From Flavobacterium hungaricum (GTDB lineage Bacteria; Bacteroidota; Bacteroidia; Flavobacteriales; Flavobacteriaceae): a DNA stretch of 64,000 nucleotides. The position numbers and the translations under genes were made by a program. The DNA is taken from NCBI RefSeq assembly GCF_015182285.1, contig NZ_PRDM01000007.1, forward strand, positions 1 through 64,000. The letters run 5' to 3'. Positions 34,051 to 43,667 of this stretch are shown here, piece after piece. The stretch's first letter is position 1. Each line of letters begins with the position of its first letter. The notes below the pieces were generated by a model, which had not been told where the DNA came from, searched no databases, and was given only the letters and a program-made list of their open reading frames with translations.

Positions 34051-34779
34051 TTAGAAGTTTGGACTCAAATCGTATTTTTTATAGAATTTATCCAATACAT
34101 CAACCACTTCGTCTTCTGTATCAACGATCTTAAATAAGTTTAAATCTTCTGGGCTTACCGTATGCATTTTTTCAACCAAAACCGTTTTTACCCATTCGAT
34201 CAATCCTGACCAAAATTCTACTCCAACCAAAATAATTGGGAATTTTCCAATTTTCTTAGTCTGGATTAAGGTAATCGCTTCAAACATTTCGTCCAAAGTT
34301 CCAAAACCGCCCGGCATCACCACAAACCCTTGAGAATATTTCACGAACATTACTTTTCTCACAAAGAAATAGTCAAAATTCAGGTTTTTATCGTGATCAA
34401 TATACGGATTAAAATGCTGCTCAAACGGAAGTTCGATATTCAGACCAACCGAAGTTCCGCCGCCCAAATGTGCACCTTTATTACCAGCTTCCATGATTCC
34501 CGGGCCTCCTCCCGTAATCACACCATAACCCGCTTTACTAATTTTGTAAGCAATTTTTTCTGCCAATAAATAGTATTTATCATCTGGTTTTGTTCTCGCA
34601 GATCCAAAAATCGAAACACACGGGCCAATACGTCCCATTGCTTCGTAACCGTTTACAAACTCCGACATAATTTTAAAAATCGCCCAGCTGTCATTGGTTC
34701 TAATTTCATTCCACGTTTTTTGTTTCAAACGATCCTGAATTACTTTATCCTCATCATTATCAAAATCTTCTAATCTCAT
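34051..34779 (-). CDS. LOG / TIGR00730-family Rossmann-fold protein
   Basis: A 242-residue protein with the lysine-decarboxylase-like motifs GGGPGIMEAGNKGAHLGGG and PGGFGTLDEMFEAI that define the LOG family. Characterised members remove ribose 5'-phosphate from cytokinin nucleotides or from AMP-like substrates; none decarboxylates lysine. A 55-residue N-terminal helical part precedes the fold, as in the longer type II proteins. It is transcribed alone. Confidence 0.9.
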   Translation of the reverse strand: MRLEDFDNDEDKVIQDRLKQKTWNEIRTNDSWAIFKIMSEFVNGYEAMGRIGPCVSIFGSARTKPDDKYYLLAEKIAYKISKAGYGVITGGGPGIMEAGNKGAHLGGGTSVGLNIELPFEQHFNPYIDHDKNLNFDYFFVRKVMFVKYSQGFVVMPGGFGTLDEMFEAITLIQTKKIGKFPIILVGVEFWSGLIEWVKTVLVEKMHTVSPEDLNLFKIVDTEDEVVDVLDKFYKKYDLSPNF

Positions 34780-34831
34780 TTTAGGTATTTTAATTTATTA
34801 TTTTATTATGTTTTTGTCTTTTTTTATCCCA

Positions 34832-34935
34832 GGCATAGTCAAAGGATAAGGAGCTGATTCCTGCTGTCCACTATATCTTTTCCTTGCTAAAGAAGCAAGA
34901 AAAAGGATGCCGTTCCCATCAGGGCTAGGGCAGTC
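34832..34935. repeat. Structured intergenic element, possible repeat or small RNA
   Basis: The block GGATAAGGAGCTGATTCCTG, TGTCCACTATATC, TTTTCCTTGC / GCAAGAAAAAGG and ATGCCGTTCCCATCAGGGCTAGGG can fold, with a 13-bp imperfect central hairpin closed by a 7-base loop (TAAAGAA). I recall blocks of this type recurring between genes in Flavobacterium genomes, but there is no second copy here. The rest of 34780-35167 is plain AT-rich DNA. Confidence 0.5.
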
Positions 34936-35167
34936 TGCTTCAAACAAACAATTGGTTTAATTTAAAGATCTTTCTTTAAAACTTTAAATTTTTCAGAAAA
35001 AGCGGATACTAAATTAACTCTTTTTTCTAGAATTGTTATAAAAAACACGAATTATAATCTAAAAGTAATATACTTTAATAATTACAAATCTGCTTCTAAT
35101 TCATATTCAATGAATTAAGCTTGTCTTTTTGCGTCTTTTTAAATTTTAAAAAGTAATCAAGAATTTT

Positions 35168-36076
35168 TTATTTCAAATTTTCTATTGTAATAGTTCGGTA
35201 AGTCTCGCAATATGTGGTTTTAGGAATATTATTTCTTTTTCCCGGAGCCGTTATGGCATTGAATGACATTATAAGGCGATCAATTTCGTCTTTAATGATT
35301 TTGTTTGGAGCGATAGAATTTACCTTCGTGATTTTTCCTGTTTCATTAATTGTAAAACGATATCTCAAGATAATTTCCCCTCTTAATTCTTGACTATTAA
35401 GCGTTTTTAATGAAATGTGCTGTACTATATATTCGTTTAATTGCTCATAAAGACATTTATTAACTTGCCAATAGAACTGCAAATCTTCGCAGCCTTTTAT
35501 TACGGGAGCTTCATCGACTACAGCAAACTTACTTGCTTTTATCAGGACATCTTTATCTTCTTTCGCAAATAATTGCACACTTATTTTTCCTGATTTGTCA
35601 CTTTCTTTCAGTCCCAGTTTTTCTAAAGGATATTTTTTGAAAACTTCAATAACTTTTCGGTCTACATCTTTATTTCCAGTATTGATGCGGCAGTTTGTTG
35701 CTTTGCCTGTTTTGCTTAATTCAAAAGTTAAGCGAATTGTATAATTGTATTTGTTATTTGATAGATGTTTGTAAAAAGAAGACCATTTTATGGCAGAAAA
35801 GTCAATTTTTTTGAGAAGTTTTTTTTCTAGATATATCTTAAAATAATTGGCTAAATCACTATCTTCAGCTGGCTGGGCCAAAGCTTGAAAAGTACCTACT
35901 TCATTTGTATAATCCTCTTGTGCTTCTTCTTTACTGTAATACGGATTCTCGGATTGCGAGTCTTTTATGTTTTTAATTCGTTCTCGGACAATTTTAGTAA
36001 GGCTGTCTTTTTCAGTTTGAGAATAAGAATTAAGCGAGATTAATGATATTGCAATAAATAATACGGTTGATTTCAT
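35168..36076 (-). CDS. Secreted protein with TonB C-terminal-like domains
   Basis: A 302-residue protein with signal peptide MKSTVLFIAISLISLNSYSQ and no membrane anchor. Two regions resemble the TonB C-terminal domain. One is at about 100-170 (YTIRLTFELSKTGKATNCRINTGNKDVDRKVIEVFKKYP). The other is at about 195-290 (VIKGCEDLQFYWQVNKCLYEQLNEYIVQHI, then LRYRFTINETGKITKV), a sequence common in Flavobacterium periplasmic TonB-like proteins. Without a membrane helix it cannot transduce energy as TonB does. It lies downstream of nothing obvious; the gene upstream on this strand is uvrA. Confidence 0.75.
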   Translation of the reverse strand: MKSTVLFIAISLISLNSYSQTEKDSLTKIVRERIKNIKDSQSENPYYSKEEAQEDYTNEVGTFQALAQPAEDSDLANYFKIYLEKKLLKKIDFSAIKWSSFYKHLSNNKYNYTIRLTFELSKTGKATNCRINTGNKDVDRKVIEVFKKYPLEKLGLKESDKSGKISVQLFAKEDKDVLIKASKFAVVDEAPVIKGCEDLQFYWQVNKCLYEQLNEYIVQHISLKTLNSQELRGEIILRYRFTINETGKITKVNSIAPNKIIKDEIDRLIMSFNAITAPGKRNNIPKTTYCETYRTITIENLK

Positions 36077-36136
36077 ATTTTGCTTTTTATGAGCTAAAAT
36101 ATAAAATAATTACTGTTAAATTAAGAAAATGTGTAA

Positions 36137-36169
36137 ATCTTTGTCAAGATTAAGAACCTTGACAAAGAT
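36137..36169 (-). terminator. Hairpin after uvrA
   Basis: ATCTTTGTCAAG (36137-36148) and CTTGACAAAGAT (36158-36169) form a perfect 12-bp stem with a 9-base loop, nine bases after the uvrA stop. The downstream T content is modest on the minus strand, and a stronger T-run lies on the + side. Confidence 0.6.
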
Positions 36170-36177
36170 GCTGTTTT

Positions 36178-39009
36178 TTACTCTAATTCTTTCTTCAAAA
36201 ACTTAGCCGTATAACTCTTTTTATTCTTAGCTACTTCTTCTGGAGTTCCTTTTGCAATTAGCTGTCCGCCGCCTTTTCCGCCTTCAGGACCAATATCGAT
36301 AATATAATCCGCAAGTTTAATCACGTCCATATTATGTTCGATAATCAGAATTGTGTTTCCTTTATCAACCAATTTATTGATAACCTCCATCAAAACACGA
36401 ATGTCTTCAAAATGTAATCCTGTCGTAGGTTCGTCCAGAATATAAAATGTATTTCCGGTATCTTTTTTAGACAATTCTCCCGCTAGTTTGATACGCTGCG
36501 CTTCACCGCCAGAAAGCGTTGTACTTTGCTGTCCAAGTGTAATGTAGCCCAAACCAACATCTTGAATCGTTTTGATTTTTCGGTAAATCTTCGGGATATT
36601 TTCAAAAAACGGAACCGCTTCATCAACCGTCATATCCAAAACATCCGAAATAGATTTTCCTTTATATCTGATTTCTAAAGTTTCTCTATTGAAGCGTTTT
36701 CCCTGACACGTTTCGCATTCTACATAAACATCTGGCAGAAAGTTCATTTCGATCGTTCTTACTCCAGAACCTTCACAGGTTTCGCATCGTCCGCCTTTTA
36801 CATTAAAGCTGAAACGTCCCGCTTTATAACCGCGGATCATACTTTCTGATGTCATGGTAAACAGATTTCTGATTTCTGTAAAAACCTCTGTATAAGTTGC
36901 AGGATTGGAACGCGGTGTACGACCAATCGGACTTTGGTCAATATCAATTACTTTGTCAATGTGTTCCAAGCCTTCTATTTTTTTGTAAGGCTGCGGTTTT
37001 TTAACTCCGTTAAAATAATAAGCATTTAAGATCGGGTAGAGGGTTTCGTTAATCAAAGTCGATTTCCCGCTTCCAGAAACTCCTGTAACGCAAGTCATCT
37101 GCCCGAGCGGTATTTCAATAGAAACATTTTTTAGATTGTTTCCCGTTGCGCCGGTTAGTTTTAGGAATTTTCCATTCCCTTTACGTCGCTCTTTCGGAAT
37201 CTCCAGTTTCATTTTACCATTCAGATATTGAGCAGTAATAGTGTTAGAAGCTAAGGTTTCCTTTGGAGTTCCGATACTGATAATTTCACCTCCGTATTTT
37301 CCGGCTTTCGGGCCTATATCAATAACGTAATCGGCTGTTTCGATCATGTCTTTATCATGCTCAACCACAATAACCGAGTTCCCGATATCGCGTAATTGTT
37401 CCAATGATTTAATTAGTTTTTCATTGTCTCTTTGGTGCAACCCAATACTTGGCTCATCCAAAATATATAAAACCCCAACCAATTGCGAACCAATTTGTGT
37501 TGCCAAACGAATACGCTGTGCTTCACCGCCGGAAAGTGATTTTGAACTTCGGCTTAAAGCCAAGTAATTCAAACCAACATTCATCAGAAAGTTCAAACGG
37601 TCTTTGATTTCTTTTACAACTTCAGAAGCAATCAAAAGCTGTTTGTCTGTCAAATGATTATTTAAATCCTGAAACCAAGCAGTTAAATCAGAAATATCCA
37701 TATCACACAATTCGGTGATGTTTTTTCCATTTACTCTAAAAAACTGTGCTTCTTTTTTTAAACGCGAACCTTCGCAGACCGGGCACGGAATTTCGTCCAT
37801 AAAATCTTTTGCCCAGCGCTTGATACTAGTTGTGGCGCTTTCGTCGTATTGATTTTTGATAAAATGAGAAATCCCTTCAAAATCAATTTTATAATCGCGT
37901 GTCACGCCCAAATCTTTTGAGCTGACAGTAAATTTATCTTTGCCGCCGTGAAGAATCATGTTCATTGCTTCTTCTGGAATTTTCTCGATTGCATCGGTTA
38001 TTTTAAAACCAAACTTCTCGCCAATGGTTTCCAGCTGTTTGAAAATCCAAGACGATTTATATTCTCCAAGCGGTGCAAAACCTCCTGCTTTAATCGATAA
38101 CTTAGGATTCGGAATTATCTTTTTTACATTGATTTCGTGCACTGTTCCCAATCCATTGCAATGCGGACAAGCCCCTTTTGGAGAGTTGAATGAAAATAAA
38201 TTCGGTTCAGGATTCTGATAGGATATTCCAGTTGAAGGACACATCAAATTTCGACTGAAATAGCGCACTTCATTGGTATCCTGATCTAAAACCATCAAGA
38301 CATTTTCGCCGTGATGCATAGCAGTATTGATACTTTCAGACAAACGTTTTTGATTATCTGGAGTATCTTCAATCAACATTCTGTCAACGACAATTTCAAT
38401 ATCGTGGGTTTTATAACGGTCTAATTTCATTCCGGTAACCAAATCCTGTACTTCACCGTTAACGCGTACTTTCAAGAATCCTTGTTTGGTAATCTGCTGG
38501 AATAATTCAGCATAATGACCTTTTCTGGCTCTAATAATTGGAGCTAGAATATTAATTCGTTTTCCTTTAAAATCCTGAATAATTAAATCTCTAATCTGTT
38601 CGTCCGAATACGAAACCATTTTTTCGCCCGTATTGTAACTGTATGCATCAGCGCCTCGGGCATACAAAAGACGAAGGAAATCGTAAATTTCTGTAATAGT
38701 TCCTACAGTAGAACGCGGACTTTTACTGGTGGTTTTCTGCTCAATTGCAATAACAGGCGAAAGTCCGTCGATTTTATCAACATCCGGACGTTCTAATCCG
38801 CCAAGGAATTGTCTGGCATAAGCCGAAAAAGTTTCAACATAACGACGCTGGCCCTCGGCATAAATGGTGTCAAATGCCAAAGATGATTTTCCAGAGCCGG
38901 ATAAACCAGTAATTACAACCAGTTTTTCTCTAGGAATAGAAATGTCGATATTTTTTAGATTGTGAACTCTTGCGCCGAGAACTTCGATGGTATTGTCTTT
39001 TTCTAACAT
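36178..39009 (-). CDS. uvrA: Excinuclease ABC subunit A
   Basis: About 943 residues. It has two ABC ATPase modules: Walker A GLSGSGKSS near the N-terminus and GVSGSGKST in the second half, and LSGGEAQRI signatures in both. The zinc modules CPHC and CPVC and the C-terminal CETC / CETC are all present. UvrA is the damage-recognition subunit of nucleotide excision repair, acting with UvrB and UvrC, whose genes are not here. The ATG at 39009 is chosen; an in-frame TTG at 39021 would add MLKI only. A TAACTTTG element lies just upstream. Confidence 0.97.
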   Translation of the reverse strand: MLEKDNTIEVLGARVHNLKNIDISIPREKLVVITGLSGSGKSSLAFDTIYAEGQRRYVETFSAYARQFLGGLERPDVDKIDGLSPVIAIEQKTTSKSPRSTVGTITEIYDFLRLLYARGADAYSYNTGEKMVSYSDEQIRDLIIQDFKGKRINILAPIIRARKGHYAELFQQITKQGFLKVRVNGEVQDLVTGMKLDRYKTHDIEIVVDRMLIEDTPDNQKRLSESINTAMHHGENVLMVLDQDTNEVRYFSRNLMCPSTGISYQNPEPNLFSFNSPKGACPHCNGLGTVHEINVKKIIPNPKLSIKAGGFAPLGEYKSSWIFKQLETIGEKFGFKITDAIEKIPEEAMNMILHGGKDKFTVSSKDLGVTRDYKIDFEGISHFIKNQYDESATTSIKRWAKDFMDEIPCPVCEGSRLKKEAQFFRVNGKNITELCDMDISDLTAWFQDLNNHLTDKQLLIASEVVKEIKDRLNFLMNVGLNYLALSRSSKSLSGGEAQRIRLATQIGSQLVGVLYILDEPSIGLHQRDNEKLIKSLEQLRDIGNSVIVVEHDKDMIETADYVIDIGPKAGKYGGEIISIGTPKETLASNTITAQYLNGKMKLEIPKERRKGNGKFLKLTGATGNNLKNVSIEIPLGQMTCVTGVSGSGKSTLINETLYPILNAYYFNGVKKPQPYKKIEGLEHIDKVIDIDQSPIGRTPRSNPATYTEVFTEIRNLFTMTSESMIRGYKAGRFSFNVKGGRCETCEGSGVRTIEMNFLPDVYVECETCQGKRFNRETLEIRYKGKSISDVLDMTVDEAVPFFENIPKIYRKIKTIQDVGLGYITLGQQSTTLSGGEAQRIKLAGELSKKDTGNTFYILDEPTTGLHFEDIRVLMEVINKLVDKGNTILIIEHNMDVIKLADYIIDIGPEGGKGGGQLIAKGTPEEVAKNKKSYTAKFLKKELE

Positions 39010-39025
39010 AATTTTGAGCAAAACG

Positions 39026-39033
39026 CAAAGTTA
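39026..39033 (-). promoter_or_regulatory. Promoter -7 element of uvrA
   Basis: TAACTTTG on the minus strand fits TAnnTTTG, 17 bp before the uvrA ATG. No clear LexA-type palindrome is seen next to it. Confidence 0.5.
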
Positions 39034-39110
39034 CCACTTTGATTTATTCTTTTAGTGCTCGATAGCAAAACTTTATGTTACAATTAGTAACAAAATACGC
39101 TGACTATGGG

Positions 39111-40064
39111 TCAGCGTTTTCTTTGTCTGTTTTGCATATAATTTTCTATTGCTTCTTTGGTTGTATACCAGTTTCTGCCTTCTTTGTAAGCGTCTATTTT
39201 GCCCGTTCTGGCCAATAAGCTTACATATTCCTGACCATAAGGCGTATCTGGTTCGCTTACAATATTTGTTATCGGCTGATAATCGTAAGTGCTTCCCGGC
39301 ATAGCATTTAAGTAAATGTTTAAAGTACGTTCTAGTGCCTGGCACATCAAAAGCGTTAATTTTTGATAATTCCCGTTATTGGCCTGATTCAATGCTTCGT
39401 AATATTTCTTACGGTCATTTTTGAGAATAATAGCCGGAGGAAAGCCACAGCGCATTAAAAGTAAATTCATGCTCAAACGAACTGTACGCCCGTTTCCATC
39501 AAAAAAAGGATGAATCCAGACTAATTTATGATGGTAAATTGTAGCCAGCTCAATATCATTTAACCCTAACGGATTTGTATTGATAAAATCGATTAGTTCA
39601 TCAAGATAATCAGAAACTTTATTGGCATTTGGAGGCATAAAATTGGCTCCAGAAATGCGAACACCTCCATTACGGATTCTTCCTGCAAAATCTTCTTCTA
39701 TTGATCGTAATACCAAACTATGAATAGAAAGAATGTCAATGCTTCTAAGCTGGTAATTATCGTTTACAATGGAATACAAATAATCAATTGCTTTGTCGTG
39801 ATTGTGGGTTTCAAAATGTTCTCGCAGTGATTTTCCTTTTATGGTAATTCCTTCCTGAATAACCATTTGGGTCTCGCGTAAACTCATTGTATTTCCTTCG
39901 ATACTATTAGAATTGTAAGTCCATTCTAATGATAAGCTTTCGCGAATTTTATTCAAGGCGATATTCGGCAGGGGTCTGCTGTTTTGCAAATCCTGTCTTT
40001 TTTGATACAATCTTTCAAAGGTTGCTTCAAATTCTGGTCGGTATGTTAAGTCGATATTCCACAT
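39111..40064 (-). CDS. Class II Fic (AMPylase-type) protein with C-terminal helix-turn-helix
   Basis: A 317-residue Fic protein. The catalytic motif HPFFDGNGRTVR is at 185-196, with catalytic His185. The inhibitory helix motif is NSIEGN, with Ser52 and Glu56-Gly57 fitting [S/T]xxxE[G/N] on the N-terminal side, the mark of class II. The C-terminal 40 residues (YVSLLARTGKIDAYKEGRNWYTTKEAIENYM) look like a MerR/excisionase-type winged helix-turn-helix. Fic enzymes transfer AMP to a Ser, Thr or Tyr of a target protein; the target is unknown. A 12-bp palindrome flanks the promoter, which suggests autoregulation. No toxin-antitoxin partner gene is next to it. Confidence 0.92.
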   Translation of the reverse strand: MWNIDLTYRPEFEATFERLYQKRQDLQNSRPLPNIALNKIRESLSLEWTYNSNSIEGNTMSLRETQMVIQEGITIKGKSLREHFETHNHDKAIDYLYSIVNDNYQLRSIDILSIHSLVLRSIEEDFAGRIRNGGVRISGANFMPPNANKVSDYLDELIDFINTNPLGLNDIELATIYHHKLVWIHPFFDGNGRTVRLSMNLLLMRCGFPPAIILKNDRKKYYEALNQANNGNYQKLTLLMCQALERTLNIYLNAMPGSTYDYQPITNIVSEPDTPYGQEYVSLLARTGKIDAYKEGRNWYTTKEAIENYMQNRQRKR

Positions 40065-40068
40065 ACCG

Positions 40069-40076
40069 CAAAGTTA
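40069..40076 (-). promoter_or_regulatory. Promoter -7 element of the Fic gene
   Basis: TAACTTTG on the minus strand, five bases before the Fic ATG region, is directly adjacent to the palindrome at 40081-40122. The leader would be very short. Confidence 0.45.
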
Positions 40077-40080
40077 CTTC

Positions 40081-40122
40081 TTAATATCGGATAACTAAAA
40101 TTTTTAACACATCCGATATTAA
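40081..40122. promoter_or_regulatory. 12-bp palindrome between the ClC gene and the Fic promoter
   Basis: TTAATATCGGAT (40081-40092) and ATCCGATATTAA (40111-40122) are exact inverses separated by 18 bp. The right arm ends two bases from the ClC stop and the left arm abuts the Fic -7 element. A degenerate third half-site, TCGATATT, overlaps the Fic start at about 40051. It could be an operator for the HTH tail of Fic or a terminator hairpin of the ClC gene. Confidence 0.6.
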
Positions 40123-40124
40123 GC

Positions 40125-41909
40125 TTATTCAATCGTCATCGAACGCAGTTTTGTTCTGTAGGCTTCTAGTGCTATAGATTTGGAAATGAAGCCGTAGTAT
40201 TTTTCATCTCGCAGAACAGGAAGAAATGCAGATTTCGATTTTTCGAACTTACTCATTACAATTTCCATACTGTCATAAGATGAAATTGTAGCAGCAGGGG
40301 TTTTCATGACATCACTTATCTTAGTATATTTTACGCGATAGGTATTGAATATAATTTCGCGAATATCATTAAAATGAACTACTCCCACTAAATCTTTTTC
40401 ATTATTAACCACTGCAAAAACCACTTGGTTTGAATGCGAAATAAGATCCACTAATTTGCTTAAGTTTTCGTCTGGATGAACCGTCAGATAATCGCATTGA
40501 ATGATAGTGTCGATATCTAAAGTTGATAATATATTAGAATCTTTATTGCTGGTAAAGGCATGTCCTTTTTTGGCAAGTCCTTTTACATCAAGCGAATATT
40601 TTTCGAAACGTTTTGAAATCGCGAAACTAATAGAAGAAACGATCATAAGCGGAATCATTAATCCGTAACCTCCTGTGATTTCTGCAATCAAGAAAATTGC
40701 GGTAAGCGGTGCGTGAAACAAACCGCTCAGAATCCCCGCCATTCCGACCATGGTAAAATTACTGATTGGAAGTTTTGAAAGGCCAATAAGCGTTATAAAT
40801 TTAGAAAAGAAATATCCTAGATAAGAACCTAAAAATAGAGAAGGAGCAAAGTTTCCTCCATTTCCGCCGCTTCCGATAGTTAAACCAGAAGCAAATACTT
40901 TTACCATCATCGTGGCGCCAACAAAAAGTAGTAAAACCCAGTGATTGTTTCTATAATCGGCAAATAACGTATTGTCTAAAATTTGTCCCGGATCAGCTTC
41001 AGACAATGTTTTGATGCTTTCATAACCTTCGCCAAATAGTGTAGGGAATATAAAAATCAATAAAGCCAAAAGTGAGGAACCTATAAGGGCTTTTTTGTAC
41101 GGACCAATCTGCTGTTTAGCAAAATAATGTTCTACCCTCTGAAAATTTCGAGAATAATAAATAGCCATAAGTCCCGTAAGAACTCCCAAAAGCACATAAA
41201 ACGGAATATTATGATAATCAAAAGTCTCTTGTTTTTTGAAACTTAAAAGAATGCTTTCGTCCAATAGAATAGCAGAAACCAAGGCTCCTGTTGCAGCAGA
41301 AATCATAATAGGAGTAAAGGCAGAAATACTGACGTCTACCAATAAAACTTCGATAGCAAAAAGAACTCCGGCAATCGGCGCATTAAAAGCTGCAGCAATT
41401 CCGGCCGCAACGCCGCAGCCAATCATTAAAGTTCTGTCTTTATATTGAAGTTTATAATTTTGGGCAAAATTAGATCCAAAAGCAGCGCCCGTAATTACAA
41501 TCGGGCTTTCTAAACCTGCAGATCCTCCTAGACCAACTGTTAACGAGCTCGTTACAATTTGTGCATACAGCTGCTTTTTCGGGATAATACTCGCTTTTTT
41601 AGCAACCGCATATAAGATTTGAGAAGTCCCTTTTTGAATGGATCCGTTTAGGACTTTTTTTACCACAAAAACCGTCATTACGATTCCGATTATCGGCAGT
41701 ATACTGTTAATGAAGCTTAATTTAAGGATTCCGTTTATGGAAGTGGCAAACGAAAAAACACTGTGTGCAAAAGTCTTTAAAACAATTACAGCAAGAGAAC
41801 AGGATATCCCGATTAAAACGCTTGATAAAAAAATAAACTGCTTTGGAGTCATTATAGATTGTGCCAAAGCAATGATGCTTTCGAGTCGTCTGAAATATTT
41901 TTTTAGCAT
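40125..41909 (-). CDS. ClC-type chloride channel or exchanger with CBS domains
   Basis: A 594-residue protein. The ClC membrane core has GLGGSAGLESPIVI (the gating glutamate motif, with Glu retained), GSGGNGGNFAPSLFLG and the helices expected. A C-terminal pair of CBS domains occupies about 455-590 (TIIQCDYLTVHPDENLSKLVDLI and KISDVMKTPAATISSYDSMEIV). ClC proteins with the gating glutamate are often chloride/proton exchangers, and CBS domains usually sense nucleotides. A -7 element TAATTTTG lies at 41934-41941. Confidence 0.93.
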   Translation of the reverse strand: MLKKYFRRLESIIALAQSIMTPKQFIFLSSVLIGISCSLAVIVLKTFAHSVFSFATSINGILKLSFINSILPIIGIVMTVFVVKKVLNGSIQKGTSQILYAVAKKASIIPKKQLYAQIVTSSLTVGLGGSAGLESPIVITGAAFGSNFAQNYKLQYKDRTLMIGCGVAAGIAAAFNAPIAGVLFAIEVLLVDVSISAFTPIMISAATGALVSAILLDESILLSFKKQETFDYHNIPFYVLLGVLTGLMAIYYSRNFQRVEHYFAKQQIGPYKKALIGSSLLALLIFIFPTLFGEGYESIKTLSEADPGQILDNTLFADYRNNHWVLLLFVGATMMVKVFASGLTIGSGGNGGNFAPSLFLGSYLGYFFSKFITLIGLSKLPISNFTMVGMAGILSGLFHAPLTAIFLIAEITGGYGLMIPLMIVSSISFAISKRFEKYSLDVKGLAKKGHAFTSNKDSNILSTLDIDTIIQCDYLTVHPDENLSKLVDLISHSNQVVFAVVNNEKDLVGVVHFNDIREIIFNTYRVKYTKISDVMKTPAATISSYDSMEIVMSKFEKSKSAFLPVLRDEKYYGFISKSIALEAYRTKLRSMTIE

Positions 41910-41933
41910 TCTGTCATAAAATTATCGGGTTTA

Positions 41934-41941
41934 CAAAATTA
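41934..41941 (-). promoter_or_regulatory. Promoter -7 element of the ClC gene
   Basis: TAATTTTG on the minus strand fits TAnnTTTG, 25 bp before the ATG at 41909. Confidence 0.45.
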
Positions 41942-41981
41942 GGCTATAATGTTGTATAAAAAAATAAAATAAGTAAAACTC

Positions 41982-43667
41982 TTAAAAACCGACAGCTTTA
42001 TCATCGCCTCTAAAATCGGCTCCGCCCTCTAATTTATTATCGGGTAAAACCAAAATGGCATCGACCTTTCCGATAATAGGAGTTGGCTTTTCGTTAATCA
42101 AATATTTTTTAGCTTTAAGCCTATCTATAGTTTTTGCTTCAAAAGTATTCGGCTCAAACGTGATCAAATCAGGCAGCCATTGATGATGAAAACGAGGCGC
42201 ATTGACAGCTTCCTGCATGCTTAAATTATATTCGTAAACGTTTAAAATCGTTTGCAGAACAGAGGTAATAATAGTGGATCCGCCGGGCGTTCCGACCACC
42301 ATAAAAAGTTTTCCGTCTTTCTCTACAATTGTGGGTGTCATTGAACTTAACATGCGTTTTTGCGGCGCAATGCTGTTGGCTTCATTTCCTACTAGACCAA
42401 ACATATTCGGCGAACCTGGTTTGGCACTGAAATCGTCCATTTCGTTATTCAAAAAGAAACCCAATTCGTCACAATAATATTTGGAACCGTAACCGTCGTT
42501 TAAAGTTGTTGTAGCAGCGATTGCATTGCCAAATTGGTCTACAATAGAATAATGCGTGGTTTCGGTACTTTCGTTATACGTTACTTTTCCTTCTTTTATT
42601 TCAGAAGACAAACTCGCTTTTTCGGGATTAAAACTTGACATTCTTTCTTTTAAATAATCTGGTGCCAATAACGCTTTAATCGGGATTTTTACAAAATCGG
42701 GATCGCCTAAAAAATAGCTTCTGTCGGCATAAGCTCTTCGTTCAGCTTCTACAATTACCTGAATTGCTTCGTCTGAATTATGTCCCATTTTGGCTAAATC
42801 ATAAGGTTCGAGCATTTTTAAAATCTGCGCCAGACAAATACCGCCGCTGCTTGGAGGCGCCATCGAAGTAATTTTTAAACCTTTAGAAGTAAACTGCAAA
42901 GGCTTTCTCCATTTGGCTTCGTATTTAGCCAAATCTTCCATGGTAATAATACCGCCTTTTTCTTTGAGATAATTGACTAATATTTTGGCGGTTTCGCCTT
43001 TGTAAAATTCGTTTCGTCCTTTTTTCTGAATTCTTTTTAAGGTTTTGGCCAAAGCAGCATATTTGATCGTGTCGTTTTCTTTAAAATTTCCAGACAATAA
43101 AGAGTTTTCTCCGTTAATTTTTACAATGCTTTCATGATAGTTCTTTAAACTTGTTTCTTGTTTTTTGGTCACGATAACACCGCGTTCTGCCAATGCAATT
43201 ACGGGTTTCAAAATTTCGGACATTTTCATAGTGCCGTACTTTTTATGAACAGCAAAAACTCCAGCAATAGTTCCGGGAACGCCAATTGCCAAAGCCGTTT
43301 CGGTGCTTTTTCCTTTAATCACATTTCCATTTTCATCCAAAAACATATCTTTTGTGGCTGCCAAAGGTGCTTTTTCTCGGTAATCTATAGAACCTGCTTC
43401 GCCGTTTGCTTTTCTATAAACCATAAAACCGCCGCCGCCGATATTTCCTGCAAATGGAAAAGCAACTGCCAAAGCCAATTCTGTACCAACCATGGCATCA
43501 AAAGCATTACCGCCTCTTTTCATAATGTCGGCTCCAATTTTTGAAGCTTCTTCGCGGGCCGAAACTACCATTGCTTTTGTAACCACCAAACCTGTGGGGT
43601 TTACATTTGCTTGCTGGGCATAAGTGCTGAAATAGAAAAGAGTTATAAAAAGGGTGATTTTTTTCAT
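41982..43667 (-). CDS. ggt: Gamma-glutamyltransferase
   Basis: A 561-residue secreted enzyme with signal peptide MKKITLFITLFYFSTYAQ. The autoprocessing nucleophile Thr370 starts the small subunit (TTHYSIVDQFGNAIAAT), preceded by the propeptide-type large subunit with EIGADIMKRGGNAFDAMV and YREKAP. The GGXGGG-like and substrate loops (PGGSTIITSVLQTI) are present. It cleaves the gamma-glutamyl bond of glutathione and transfers the glutamyl group, in the periplasm. It stands alone, with no other glutathione genes in view. Confidence 0.95.
   Translation of the reverse strand: MKKITLFITLFYFSTYAQQANVNPTGLVVTKAMVVSAREEASKIGADIMKRGGNAFDAMVGTELALAVAFPFAGNIGGGGFMVYRKANGEAGSIDYREKAPLAATKDMFLDENGNVIKGKSTETALAIGVPGTIAGVFAVHKKYGTMKMSEILKPVIALAERGVIVTKKQETSLKNYHESIVKINGENSLLSGNFKENDTIKYAALAKTLKRIQKKGRNEFYKGETAKILVNYLKEKGGIITMEDLAKYEAKWRKPLQFTSKGLKITSMAPPSSGGICLAQILKMLEPYDLAKMGHNSDEAIQVIVEAERRAYADRSYFLGDPDFVKIPIKALLAPDYLKERMSSFNPEKASLSSEIKEGKVTYNESTETTHYSIVDQFGNAIAATTTLNDGYGSKYYCDELGFFLNNEMDDFSAKPGSPNMFGLVGNEANSIAPQKRMLSSMTPTIVEKDGKLFMVVGTPGGSTIITSVLQTILNVYEYNLSMQEAVNAPRFHHQWLPDLITFEPNTFEAKTIDRLKAKKYLINEKPTPIIGKVDAILVLPDNKLEGGADFRGDDKAVGF

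Noticed and set aside
39073..39345. 90-codon leftward frame at the end of the Fic gene
   Set aside because: Out of frame with the Fic C-terminus, which carries a convincing helix-turn-helix.
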